This document shows, piece after piece, positions 13,801 through 25,125 of a DNA stretch of 64,000 nt (its first letter is position 1; each line of letters opens with the position of its first letter). The DNA is from Heterotrichella gracilis (Eukaryota; Sar; Xanthophyceae; Tribonematales; Xanthonemataceae). The stretch spans positions 38,571 to 102,570 of the forward strand of contig JAULBX010012433.1 of the NCBI GenBank assembly GCA_032358255.1, written 5' to 3'. The notes beneath the pieces are model-generated. The model had not been told where the DNA came from, made no database searches, and was given only the letters and a program-made list of their open reading frames with translations. Position numbers and translations under genes: made by a program.

Positions 13801-16800
13801 GGGGCACCTCAACCGCCACACCTGCAATGAAAGTGACAAGTTGCAATCAGGTGCAGGAAGCCCTTATTCAATCAAAATAACTAAAAACTCCTGGCTCTGC
13901 AATTTAACAACCTTTCCAAGGCAACATAATGAGCATAAAGTCCGCTCGGTCCCGCAACCACCGATCATTTCTCATTATGTTACATAGATGCAATTGTATT
14001 ACAAGCAATGTGGCCATGAGCAGTACTGATGTTGCAGAAGACTCCCAAAAATAAACTGCAGAAGCTTCGGAGACCCATGTAGCCAGCCTTGAGGACAACA
14101 TGGTGACCATTGTGAGGAAGGGGCACAACTAAACCCTAAACCCTTAGGTATAACACCCAAAGAACGCATAATCACAGCCACATTCGAGCCTACCTGCAGC
14201 GATGCCAGCATACTCTGCCGGCTTGGTCACCGCAGCATGCATGGCAGACTGGGCCACCTGGGTGCCCGTCTCCACAGCCTTGTACCCAAACTGCTGTGCA
14301 GTCTGCACCGCCTGGCCCGCCTTCTGTGCACCAAGTTCCACGACCTGCTGACCATACTCGAATGCCTGCTGGCCGTACTGCTGCGCAGTGCCCACTGTCT
14401 GCCCCGCCACCTCAGCACCCTTCTGAAGGGTTTTCTGGCCATACTGCTGTGCGGTGGCTGCGGTCTGCCCAGATATCTCAGCACCCTTCTCAAGGGCTTT
14501 CTGGCTGTACTGCTGTGTAGTTGCGGCTGTCTGCCCCGCCACCTCAGCGCCCTTCTCAAGCGCCTGCTGGCCATACTGCTGTGCAGTAGCGGCTTTGGTG
14601 CCAGCCACCTCAGCACCCTTCTCAAGGGCTTGCTGACCATACTGCTGTGTAGTGGCGGCTGTCTGCCCCGCCACCTCACCGCCCTTCTCCAAAGATTGCT
14701 GGCCGTACTGCTGTGCAGTCCCCATAGTCTGGCCAGCGGCCTGGCCGCCCTGCTGCATTGCCTGCTGGCCATACTGCTGCGCAGCGCCAACCGCACCACC
14801 CACAACTTCTGCACCCTCCCCAGCCGCCTGCTGGCCATACTTGCCTGCCTGCTGAGCCACTCCCTGGGCCCCCTCCGCCGCCTGCTGACCCACACCCTGT
14901 GCGTACCCACCAGCCTGCTGACCAATGCCCTGGTCATACTCCACTGCCTGCTGACCCGCACCGTGCTGCTGCTGACCTGGAGCAGGGCACACCACACCCT
15001 TGCCAGTCTCAATGCCTGCGCCAACCACCTGACGACCCATCTCCATCGCCTGCTGGCCGATCCCTGCCCCCTGCTGCGCCACACCCTGGGTGCCCTGCTG
15101 TGCCTGCTGCGCCATGCCCTGTGCAATCTGTGATGCCTGCTGCCCAGTCTCCTTCAGTCCCTGGGCTCCATGCTGAGCTGTCTCGGAAACAGCCTCCCCG
15201 GCTTGGTTGACGGCATCGCCTGCGCATGCGGACAACAAGTGGTAGAGTGCAATTTACGGCACTGCATTTTGCATGACCCGTACTTTTGTAAGTAATCTGC
15301 ATTTTTGGCAGTAAAATTGTCTTGCGTGTGCAGCAGCATTGCAGCACGGCAAGCTTGCATACACGATAGTTTGCTTATACCCAACACTGTTTGGAAAGTA
15401 ATCACCATGGAGACAAGCAATGTACTATTTAATTAATGTGCTACAGGTGCAATGACATACTCTCCACCTTTGAAGGGGAACCATTTTCAGTTGATATGTT
15501 GTACAACAGGAGGAAAAGCGGCATGCCATGGACGGGGTCATTGTAAAGCCAATGTCACAGTGCGCCGTGTAAGTCACGTACCATGTTTGCTCAGCTGCTA
15601 CCCGCTACAGCTTAAATTACACATGCTCACATGGATAATGTTAGCAGTATGACGGACCAACTCATCAACATCGTATGTGACTTTCCAGGTGCACATTGAC
15701 ATTGGCTTTATAAAGGGCCCCTCCATGCCACATTTGGTGATGCATAGCGTTGGCAAGGCGTAAAAACACATGATTACTGTGGTGCTTATGATGACCCACC
15801 ACCCCAATTACGGCAAGTGACATCCCATAGCAATATAGTGGGGTGGGTGTGGTACATGACTGATTTGGCAATTATTTTAACCATAACACCATTACTCCTG
15901 AAGGGATGCAGTTAAGGATACAGTGGCCATGCAGCCTGGTGTGATATTTGCGGAAGTGGAAGAAGGCCAGTACACTGTCAGTGGAAGAACCCACTTGGTC
16001 TAGCCTTGTTCAGCTTCAACAAAAGCCACACCGAGACATGCTGTATGGCCAGCTGCAACCTCCAAAATATCACTTCCACGCAAAACTTCTTCATTTACTT
16101 TAGAAGTTACGCACAAATACCATCCCTGGCCGCCATCTGGGAACTACGGCGTACCTGCTTGGCCCAAGGAGGGCACATACTGCTGGAAGGACCCCACCAT
16201 GCGGGACACCAGCCCGCGTCCAGCCTCCAACCCTTCACGGGTGCTGCTACCCCACTCGGGCTGGATCAGGCTCTCGCCCTTGGGCGCCTGGCTCCACTCC
16301 GCCTCCATCCCTGCAGCCTGCTCACGGCCGCGCTGGAAGGCATCGGAGGCGGTCTCCAGGGCAGCATCACCGTACTGCTGTGCTGCACCAGCCACCTGAG
16401 GAAGAAATGCATGTTGTAAGATGTTGAGGTGACGCAATGTCGGCCCACTTTGATTGTATTGGTAATATCCTAAAGGGGTTCTGCTAACAGAGCACAAGAA
16501 ATGATAAAAAGGGGCCGAAAAATGAGGGATAAGTAGACAAGAAAAGTCCCAAGGAATAATGTTCAATTCTTTGAGTCAACGAGGCAGAGAATTGACAATA
16601 TTGTTTGCCCTCTTGCTTGTCTACTCCTTCATTGCTTTTCCGCCATTCTCTCATTTCTTGTGTGCTGTTAGCAAATCCAATTACCAGACAAGTTGCCAAC
16701 ACAATCAGACATCAAGAGGCAGACGCAAGGACAAACAGCGGAGTAACCAGCACAAGTCACTGGATGAAGAAAGGCTTTGCTTAGCAGGACAGATGCAAGG

Positions 16801-19800
16801 GGCCCCTGAGACAGAATGCACGTGCATCTTCCCACCTGGCCAGTTGCCATAGCAGCAGTATCAGTGACTGGCTGGAGGTAAGGCTCAACTGTACCGGCAG
16901 CAACGCCTGCGGTACCCGCCACCACATTGGCAGTAGCCTCAAACGCGCGCTGGCCTGCAGGAACATAATAATTAAGTAAGCTCTAGTTACTAAAATATAG
17001 GCCACTGAAAATTAAATATGCAATCTCCCACTGTACTGAAATATTTTTCCACAGGAAAGTGATAAACAAATCCCAACACAACCCGATGCACATGGTAATT
17101 CAAGAGACCTTGCAGCCAGGCACATCAGGTTAGCTACACATGTGATGTTTACGCAATTAGGCTTTACGCAGTTCGCCTTGATTGAATACATATGTCAGAG
17201 GGTGCCAACAGTTAAAGAAGTTACGTTATTGTGCTGGCCCGCCCATGGCATGTAGAGACAACTTGTAGGCTACTATCTCCACCTGGCTGTGGTGCAAAAC
17301 GCATGTCACTAATTCCTCGCATGCATGCAAAGCCAACATTTGGCTTAGCACCACACCACTGTTTCAACTGTGCCTTGAATTGCATGGTAAGTACATTATG
17401 TGTATGATACACATGCAGCCTCTCGTTGCAATCAACCCTTGGCTTGGCAACACATACGTGCTTCAACTGCGCCTGAAAGCGCATACTAAGTGCATTTTAT
17501 ACGCTGCCCACCCATTGCAAAACATGCAAACAATAGGTTTTTCCCAGTAATTCAGTACATTTCCAAAAATGCATATGTAATCAACCCTTGCCTTGGCATC
17601 ACGCACCTGTCTCAGCTGTGCCTTGGAGTGCTTGCTGAGCCAGCCCAGTCACTCCCGGACCCTCTGGGCACACCAACTCCTTGGCTCCCTCAATGCCTGA
17701 GATTGCGCCCTCGCGGCCGTACTCTTTTGCCTGCTGTCCAGCAGCCTGGACTCCCTCCGCTGCCTGCTGGGCCACGTCCTGTGCACCCTGGTACAGCTGC
17801 TGACCTGCATGCGTGGCATGTGTGTGAGGCAGATAGCTCTACATCCACACTAGATTACGCAATACTGACATGAACCCTGAAGATTTTAGATACATTTAAA
17901 TGGACAGGGGGGTTATTGCCAATTACAAATGCCATTCAAGAACAGGCTGCACAGTACTTCGATATCTGCAAGTTGGAAAAATCTGGAACAGGCACAACAA
18001 GTCAGTGTGAGGCACGTCAATACCAATGGCCAGGTGGTGTGTTGCTCTTACCTGTTTCAGCAACGCCCTCAGCGGCCTGCTGGCCATACCCCACTGCCTG
18101 CTGCCCAACACTCTTGACACCCTCCGCTGCCTGCTGGGCCACACCCTGTGTACCCTGGTACAGCTGCTGACCTGCATGCGTGACGAAAAAAGATGCAGGG
18201 AGACAGTTGTTAGTTGTGGAGATATAAGACAGGAACACAATGCTTTCTATTATGCTAATGCATTTATCCCATCGACAAGCATGTCTACAGAACCAAAGCA
18301 TTTCTCTAACAAGGCCTGGGAATTGATGCTAAACCCTGACCGGAACCCTAAAGTGCGCACTGTCATTACTGTATGACATACAGAAATGACATACAGTAAT
18401 GACAGTGCGCAACTTCAGGGTTCCAATTAGGGTTAAACAGTTTAGGGAAACTGTTTGTTACATTGCAACTTGGATACATACATTGTTCCAGACAATTTCC
18501 AGGCCTGTTAGCAATTTTATACTCAAACATATATATCTATGTAACTCATTTGTGCTGCCAAAGAACGACAAGGCAGGGACAACGATAGAAGGTGCACCAA
18601 ATTCATTAGGCCCTGTAAGCCATTCATACTATTTCATGCGACACTCTTACCTGTTTCAGCAGCACCTTGCGCAGCCTGCTGGCCATACTCTATTGCCTGC
18701 CGCCCAGCACCCTGAACACCCTCCGCTGCCTGCTGGGCCACGCCCTGTGCACCCTGCAGCGCCTGCTGACCATACTCCCCTGCCTACTGGGCCACGCCTT
18801 GGCCGCTCTGGTACAGCTGCTGACCTGCATGCGTAGACGATGTGAGAAAGACATATCCACCACAAGTTGCACAATGTGGGGTGGGACACCACTGATATCA
18901 CTGTCACAGGAGGGTTACCCATATATAGATAAGTAGAAAGGAATGGTGCATGGTGGGTTCAACAATCCAAGTCAACATCACCGACATGATAACATACACA
19001 TTGCGTGACATCTTGAATGGCAACCTTACCAGTCTCAGCAGTACCCTGTGCTGCCTGCTGACCATAGCCGCTGGCCTTCTGAGCCACGCCCTGCGCCCCC
19101 TCCACTGCCTGCTGGCCCACGCCCTGCAAACCCTCCGCTGCCTGCTGACCAGCCTCCCCTGCCTGCTGCCCCGCACCCTGCTGCTGCTGGCCTGGAGAGC
19201 ACACCACCCCCTTGGCTGTCTCCAGGCCTGAGTCAACCACCTGGCGAAGCTTGTCCAGTGCAGGCTGGCCTACGCCCTGCACACCCTGCTGCGCCTGGGC
19301 AGGGGCTCCTCCTGCACCGTTCCTCACTACACGTGCCGAGTCCAGGGCATGGCCGGCGCGCATGCGCCCCGCAACATCTGCACCCATGTGACAATGATCA
19401 GTTAACCACCCAAGGACTTCATGCAACATGCCTGTGAAAGTACATTCTTGTGTTGGATGCAGATTAGCCCTTCTGAAGGCCAGATTTGTATCATTGGTAA
19501 AAAGCTTGGCATAATCAATCAGGGAATGTGTATTTGACATTGCAGACACTGATGTGCCATCTCATTCCTTACCTGAACGATACTGCTCAGGAGTTGGTCC
19601 AGACACATCTGGATCAGGTGCCTCCTCCTGCACATCACACACCATCTATTGCCAAAGTGCGTTACAGACAACTTGCAAAACAAAAGGGGCTGACTCTTTA
19701 TTAGTACTGAGGGTGGTTTGTGTGATGCCCATCCCTGAACAGCAGGGTACGCCTGTGCTTACCCACTCCCAACCACTCCCAGCATGACCATGCTATCTCA

Positions 19801-21130
19801 CGGTGCAGGCAGGGCATGCAAACAGGCTGCTACAGAGCTAACGCAGCGCAGGCGCAGTATTGTTGCAGGCTGCTGTCTTGCCCTTGCTTAACCATGGCCG
19901 CAATTGAAGCAATAGCCTGATTGTGGCTGCGGGGGCTCAGGAGTGGGTAGACAATGCCATACAGCGATGCCATGCAGTTCAGGGGCACGTGCAGTTCCAG
20001 CGGAGTGCCGCACCACTGTATACTTATGGGTGCGGGCATTATTGCGCAATGGTTGTGGCATTCTTGTGACAGGATGCGGTATCATGAAAAAGAATGCATT
20101 TTTTCACGTTCTTCAGCTAAAAAGCTTGCAATACTCTGAAGCTTACAGACACTGCATGGACCAAAGCAAGGCACTCGCAAAGTTCCTTTAACACGCTAAT
20201 GCATGATGCGCAGGCCTCCTCATTATCTCTACTGACTAACCATGTGTCCATGCTTTAGACTTGGAACATGGAGTAAAACTATGATGCCCACCATAGATGG
20301 GCTCACCCCAAGACCGTGGGGAACTGTTTCAAACACACTGTTTTAGCCATGTATGCACACTGTTTTGGACACACTGACAGGGGAGGAAACCATCAGAACA
20401 TCACACCAACAAGTGACTTACAATGCCAGCCTTGAGGTCCTCTGGCGTCAGACGGTAGTATGGGTCCTGAGATCCCAGAAGAGTGCTCATCCTGCAAGCA
20501 TGCAGTTGCCTTGGGAGTCAGCCTGATCAGAAGTGAACTACGTGGGCAGCAGCAGTTGCATGCAGCAAGCACTGCTGTTCCATGTGCAGTATATAGGCAA
20601 GCCACATGGCAATGTTTTAACACCACCTCGGGAAGAGGCTTTCTGTCACTGTGAAATCGTTCTGAGTAGAAGAGTGCATGGGACAAATACCTGGACGTGG
20701 ATGGTAGTGTTGCAGGACGAGGCGGCTGGTTGTCAGAAGGGAAGCCTTGCCTGCCCAGACGAAAACCCAGTTGCTCTTCTACTGCTTCAACGTCCCGATC
20801 GTGCAGGGTGTTATGCTCACCACCAACAGACTCGTACGCGTAGTAGTTCAGAGGACTGTCAGCAGGCTTGTCTGTAACACCGGTGGTAGGTGGAAAGGAA
20901 TCTTTGGAACTGCTGGCAAAGTCGGTAATGGCTTTATAAGCCTCGCCCGTGCTGCTTTCACCAACAGGTAATGAGTGCTGCTGTGAGAACGTCTTGGCCT
21001 GCAAGTCAAAGTCTGATGCGGTGTAAGGAGCCGGCTCTTTATAGGATCCTGGCTCAGGGTGCTTCAAGGCCGTCTCGTGGTGTTCCGGCAGAGGGTTAAA
21101 CATGTTGATGTCCCCGCGACGCATACTCAT
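4425..21130 (-). CDS. Giant multi-exon LEA-like Gln/Ala/Gly-rich repeat protein (about 1670 aa)
   Basis: Exons in order: 21130-20691, 20491-20422, 19627-19573, 19377-19030, (18824-18651, contains TAG), 18171-18052, 17804-17607, 16954-16836, 16395-16155, 15219-14194, 13821-13666, 12887-12693, 12197-12003, 11661-11530, 10205-10140, 9262-8945, 8468-7714, 7074-6925, 6303-6186, 5254-5165, 4879-4775, 4540-4425 (stop TAA). Without the TAG exon the 5013 nt stay in frame across every junction. The N-terminal ~170 residues are hydrophilic and non-repetitive. The rest is built of AQQYGQQALEKGAEVAGQTA-like ~21-22-residue repeats and GAQGVAQQAAEG blocks, expected to form amphipathic helices like group 3 (LEA_4-type) proteins that protect membranes and enzymes during drying or freezing. 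No signal peptide is evident. Exon 15219-14194 alone encodes 342 residues. The ATG at 21130 is the first in the open frame; an upstream non-coding exon is possible. Family membership is inferred from composition and periodicity, not from a diagnostic domain. Confidence 0.82.
5593..6160. repeat. Intronic direct repeats flanking a ~75-bp-arm hairpin
   Basis: Between LEA exons 6303-6186 and 5254-5165, a block starting near 5593 (cagcac, then atgtgccacc, then gccaaagca) recurs near 5957-6160. Between the copies, 5833-5905 and 5921-5998 form an imperfect inverted repeat: the left arm attggccctgcccctggtgc matches the right arm read in reverse. The block looks like a foldback element duplicated inside the intron. 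Confidence 0.7.
7306..7491. repeat. Foldback (hairpin) element in LEA intron
   Basis: An imperfect inverted repeat has arms of about 85-90 bp. The left end gcatcgggcatcacgca pairs with the right end tgcgtgatagctgatgc, and the centre pairs near 7385-7405 (caggggtatgc with gcgtaccccctg). It lies in the intron between exons 8468-7714 and 7074-6925. No transposase is present, so a MITE-like origin is only a guess. Confidence 0.75.
9391..9435. repeat. Interstitial telomere-type repeats
   Basis: Degenerate TTTAGGG runs turn directly into CCCTAAA runs here, giving an inverted arrangement inside an intron of the LEA-like gene. Similar runs occur at about 6730-6766, 10020-10110, 10244-10271, 41029-41060, 43865-43880, 44281-44307 and 56649-56680. 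Confidence 0.85.
11195..11524 (-). repeat. Tandem ~110-bp copies of LEA exon 3' end plus donor
   Basis: The 3' end of exon 11661-11530 and its GTGTG donor (plus-strand cacacctgtgccaggcattg) are repeated at 11195, 11301 and 11413 with periods of 106-112 bp. Each copy is joined to CCCTAAA-type telomeric motifs. The copies resemble the exon for only its last ~25 bases, so they are donor-side duplications and not full exons. Confidence 0.88.
12563..12600 (-). repeat. Decayed copy of the 3' end of LEA exon 12887-12693
   Basis: On the minus strand this reads as a short form of the exon ending (VAHT, then VPGFLKG) followed by the same GTACGT donor. It lacks a recognisable acceptor and lies about 130 bp downstream of the real exon end, so it is a duplicated donor boundary and not a usable exon. 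Confidence 0.75.
13163..13227 (-). repeat. Decayed copy of the 5' end of LEA exon 12887-12693
   Basis: On the minus strand, after an acceptor-like tttgcag, it encodes ESWHAFETVVQPLLAGAVEH. The genuine exon starts ESRHAFEAVAQPILDSAVEH. The copy then breaks off without an in-phase donor, so it is an acceptor-side duplication. Confidence 0.8.
13244..13396. repeat. Foldback element next to a decayed LEA exon
   Basis: The arms are about 75 bp: cttgagcctgcgca near 13250 pairs with tgcgcaggctcaag near 13378, and tcatccaaag pairs with ctttggatga. The element abuts the acceptor-side exon relic at 13163-13227. Confidence 0.75.
17340..17490 (-). repeat. Two degenerate copies of LEA exon 17804-17607 3' end plus donor
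   Basis: The plus-strand sequence around the real exon end (aatcaacccttgccttggca, then ctcagctgtgcctt) recurs in diverged form at about 17430-17490 and 17340-17390, downstream in the intron. The pattern matches the other donor-side duplications in this window. Confidence 0.7.
18342..18424. repeat. Near-perfect short hairpin in LEA intron
   Basis: Arms of about 34 bp (18342-18375 and 18390-18424) carry gtgcgcactgtcattactgt and its complement with a ~14-base loop. It lies between the TAG-containing exon and exon 18171-18052. Confidence 0.85.
18651..18824 (-). other. Symmetric LEA cassette exon with in-frame TAG
   Basis: This 174-nt exon has a good acceptor (catgcag) and donor (GTAAGAG), is phase 1 at both ends, and starts GQQLYQSGQGVAQ like exons 18171-18052, 17804-17607 and 11661-11530. 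Codon 14 is TAG at 18784-18786, where its paralogues have CAG (Gln). If it is skipped the protein frame is kept. If it is included the protein stops after about 310 residues. It may be a poison exon, a recently killed exon or an allelic defect. Confidence 0.8.
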
Positions 21131-22772
21131 GTTGAGGCCAAAAAGTGGCACGTTTTGTTCGTAAAGGCCCTTATCAGGTGGCGCAGGGGTGGCTTCCAGC
21201 CACAGGGCTCACTACTGACCAGCGGGACCGCAGCTGCTTCAACACCCCACGGGTGCTGCACAGTTGCCGCACATGTACGGCAACTGAGCCGCAGAGTAGC
21301 TGTTGGGCAGCCCACTTGGATGGCATGAGGGTTTAGCAGGCTTTTCATTAGGGTTTCTGCTGGCCAAGTGGCCCCAGGGATGGTGCAGGTAACAGGGATT
21401 GCTGGTTTCATGTGAAATGGATTTATAACCATGGATTCAGCATAGTTCACCCCAGGGAATGCCTGACAGCAAGGCAAAGAAATACCTGGTGGCTAGTAAC
21501 ACGTAATGTTGTGTTCTCAGTTATGTTCTTCATGCCCTTCACTGTGATTTAAATGCATGCAAAGGCTTTGCACAAGATGACCATTGCGGGATGCGATGCA
21601 GTTGGCAATTGCTATATCTACTGCCATATTCCATTGGTGCAAAAAGCGCATGCTTGGCGCATGAACTGGATGCATCGTGGGGAATAGCCTGGCGAAGTTT
21701 CACTCCACCTTTTGTGGGTGCAAGCATGGCGCTGGCACCGGCACAAGGCAAAAATGTGTGGTCAGTGTGCTATACATGTCCATTTGGTGCAGTTCCCTTA
21801 AAACACGGTGTATCGTATTATCAGGATATCCAGAAAAGGTTTGCTCAGGGATCCTTACCACCGTTAAATTGCAGCCTAAGCTGATAGTGTATGACCCTTT
21901 TGACCCTATTCTAGGGTTTTTCCCCCCAGCGATACTGTCCGCTCACAACCTTTTGCAACTCCGTGGCGTCCGAACCCATAGACGGAGTCTGATCATTGGT
22001 GCCTGGATGTATATAGGAAGGCACTAGGCACGAGCTTGGTAACCCTACAACACTGTACACCGGAAAGTCCTTGGGTGGTTTCAACGTTGCAACGCATGCG
22101 CGTCAGTATAAGACGCAAGTGGGTGGCAGTACTTTCTATCTGAGCGGGCGATGCGACACAAAGAAGATATTGGATACAACTAACAACGGAAGGGTACGCC
22201 TTCCTTCCACTTTCCGTTGATCCCTGTGTATGCATGCACACATCGTCCACCCGCCGTTTCACAAGTCAACCGGGGTGCAAAAGATGATGGTATCGTTGTA
22301 AACACTAGCATGTTTTGGAGTTCCTGTACGATGGGTACACCTATTAGGTGTCTCTCTCTTCCAGCTGCTTAATTCAGTAACTGTGACTGGCTAGTGAGCA
22401 AGTGGGGGCGCGGCATGTGCCGGAATAGTGCCCTACTGGCTAGCTGGTTTTGGTTAGAAACGTTGAAACAACGGAGTCTGTACAGGTTGCTGTGACCCAC
22501 AACTTATTTCCGTTCCTTACCCCTTTGCTTGGCTGCACCCTTGGCCCTCGATTGCATATGTGTGAGCAGGGACTACCCTCCTTACTCACTCCCATGCCAA
22601 CTCTCCTTTCGGTAGACTGTGAAACCGTTTGGTGTGCTGCAGGCAGTTACGCAACAGCACAGGAGACCTAAAGTTAATTATCTGCTGGGTTCCAGGTTCT
22701 AGAAGCTGGAAACTTCTAAAACCGGTGGAAGATTGCAGTCCCATCCAAGACTCAGCACTGCTTTTGTGCACC
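21131..22772. other. Divergent intergenic/promoter region (LEA-like gene and dehydrogenase)
   Basis: The region separates the LEA-like gene (-) from the dehydrogenase (+) and should hold both promoters. The minus frame upstream of the LEA ATG stays open for about 25 codons before a TGA, so a slightly longer N-terminus from another exon is not excluded. I found no other coding exon. Confidence 0.5.
21421..21427 (-). promoter_or_regulatory. Possible TATA box for the LEA-like gene
   Basis: TATAAAT on the minus strand lies about 290 bases upstream of the proposed ATG at 21130. The assignment rests only on the motif and its position. Confidence 0.25.
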
Positions 22773-24119
22773 ATGGGACCTCCTCGCAAGGCCAAGAAGG
22801 AAGGTGCAGCAGCAGGCTATGTGAAAAACTTCAAAGTTGTTCTGGTGAGTGAGGGCACATGTTTTGACCATGTACTGTGACTTGTCAAGTGCTGACCAAT
22901 GGTGGCTACTAGCTCCCAGGATTTTAGGGTTTGTTGGTGCATAAGGACGATACACTATACCCTAAACTGTTTTGGGCCTCATCATCTACCACTCCCAGCA
23001 AGCCAAGTAGTTGCATGCCAGGTGATCAGGCAGCTTTGTATTTGCTTCAATCGTCCCTTCAGGGCATGGGATGCACCTCTGGCTTGTGTGAAGGCTCTGT
23101 TGCGCTTTCCAGAGCCAGTGAAGTAACAACAAGTAGTGTAAAATATGCTCAAAACTTATTACCTACATAATCCACTTAGATACTTACTTGCACAGATACC
23201 AACCCCTGGTTTGTGTGCCCTTCAGGTCACAGGATGCTCCTCAGGCCTAGGCGAGGCACTCTGCTACGCTTTCCACAGCCAACTGAGTAATGACAAGCAG
23301 CGTCTGTTCAAGGTGTACGCAAGCGCCCGCTTCCCCTCCTCCATCCAGAAGCTGAAGAACGATGGCATGGAGGCAATCCACCTCAACGTCAAGAGCCCAG
23401 ACAGCGTGCAGGCTGCCGTGGGGCATGTGATCAATCAGGAGGGCAGGATTGACGTCTGCGTGTGCAATGCTGGGATCATGGCAGCGGGGCCCGTCATTGA
23501 GCAGCCCATGGATGAAATCAGGAATCTCGTGGACACCAACTATTTAGGCCCCCTGGTGACGGCCAGGGCTGTGGTCCCCTACATGGTGAAGAACAAGCAG
23601 GGGGGATTAATAGTCAACATCAGCAGCGTGGGAGCCACCATGACCAGCCCCTTCAGCGGGGCCTACTGCGCGTCCAAGGCCGCCCTGAACGCAGCGAGCG
23701 AGGCCATGCGCATGGAGGTGGCGCCCTTCGGCATCAACGTCATGGTGGTAGAAGCGGGGGGCATCAAGAGCGCCATCGGGCTCAACGCCAGCAAGATCTC
23801 CAGCGTGGAGCGGTACTTTGATGTGGGGTCGCTGTACTACCGGGTGGCAAAATACATCAAGGCAAGGGTTCAGCTGTCACAGGAGGGCAAGAATGTGGCC
23901 AGCCCGGAGGGCGTGGCAGCGCACATCGTGGCGGCGGCAAGGAACGTCAACCCCCCGTTCAAGATCCGGGTGGCGGGCAACGTGTGGAAGTTCACCATCC
24001 TGGGGTTCCTGCAGAAGTGGCTGGCGCCTGTGTATGTGCACCAGCGCTTCACCGCAAAGTTTGGGCTATCGCTGCTGGCTGACAACGGGCCGGAGCTCAA
24101 GAGCGAGGACAAGACCTAA
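22773..24119 (+). CDS. Classical short-chain dehydrogenase/reductase, AYR1-like (321 aa)
   Basis: Exons are 22773-22844 and 23226-24119 (stop TAA); the intron is phase 0. The Rossmann cofactor motif VTGCSSGLGEA directly follows the first exon (NFKVVL). NAG (VCNAGIMAAG), the catalytic Ser (NISSVGA) and YCASK complete the classical SDR active site. The overall pattern, including VEAGGIKSAIG after the catalytic helix, recalls 1-acyl-dihydroxyacetone-phosphate reductases (AYR1) and related sterol/retinol SDRs, so a lipid-reducing NADPH enzyme is likely. The substrate is inferred. The Lys-rich start (MGPPRKAKKEG) is not an obvious targeting peptide. The C-terminal hydrophobic stretch (WKFTILGFLQKWLAPVY) may attach it to a membrane. 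Confidence 0.9.
23058..23135 (+). repeat. Decayed upstream copy of SDR exon 2 start
   Basis: About 163 bp upstream of the real acceptor lies cccttcagggcatgggatgc, which matches the true junction cccttcaggtcacaggatgc. It continues through a degraded TGCSSGLGEA coding stretch (GCTSGLCEG) until a stop. It is an acceptor-side exon-boundary duplication left in the intron. Confidence 0.78.
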
Positions 24120-25125
24120 TGACAGGGAGTAAACAATCCCAGTCAATCAACCAGAGCTGACCCATGGGCGGTTTACAAAATACATATTATTCACAGCTAG
24201 TGATCTCCATTCCAGGAATGTTGTGCAATTGGGTTGGAAATCATTTGAAGTTCACTTGTTGCCCTTAAGGTCTCCAGAATCAGCCCTTGGATAAAGTGCA
24301 TGTGATATGACATTGCGTACAGGGATCGGCAGCTTTTATACAGTGGGCACCAATCCCTAACAGTATGCAGCAGGCTGATCAGACATCTGGGCAATGACTC
24401 CATTATTTTGGGTCATCAAATTAATTTACATGCGATTTGAAGTTGAACCCTTACAAATCTTTTGTGGCAGCCTCTACCCCATGCACCAGCCATTATTGTA
24501 TTTTATCGTACCCAGCCAAGTTATGGAATCCATGCGCAAGCCAGTAAATAGTAGTTTGAAATGACAACTTTTTGTATAGTGAGCATCCTGCATGCCTCTG
24601 ATTTGTCGTTAGGTTGGAGTCCCTTAGCAATTGATATTAAATTGAATGACCAAACAGGAATGTGATCATGATGCGCTTGCTTAGCGGAAACCATTAGAAT
24701 GTGCAGTTCTGTAACCCAGCTCATACATTTATCCCACGTGCAGCAGCTGGAACATGGCAACTGCCAATCCGCTGCAGCTCCGCATTCATGGAAACGTTGT
24801 TGTGAAATCACCATTGATTTATGTCAAACTGGCGGAAGGCGTGGTACAATAAGTTCCAAAAATGATGGCATACAAGCAGTACTACTACTAACAAACAAAC
24901 GACAGGCATTTCCAGCCGTCATTGGCTTATTGCCTAATGTACTAGTGACATAAAACATTGCTATCATAGTGTGAAAATATTTATTGGTTTGGGCTGGGTC
25001 ACATGTTGCACAGGCATGAAAATCTGCTCTCGTGGAAAATTGCGAGCCTCGGGTGCTTCCCATCCACTTGACAACAAATTGCATTTATGATGACCAGCAT
25101 TTGCACCGCCATTCCTGGCAGATGC
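24120..25125. other. Convergent intergenic region
   Basis: This is the spacer between the 3' ends of the dehydrogenase (+) and the BAHD-type gene (-). I see no coding exon, hairpin or repeat array worth annotating. Confidence 0.5.
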
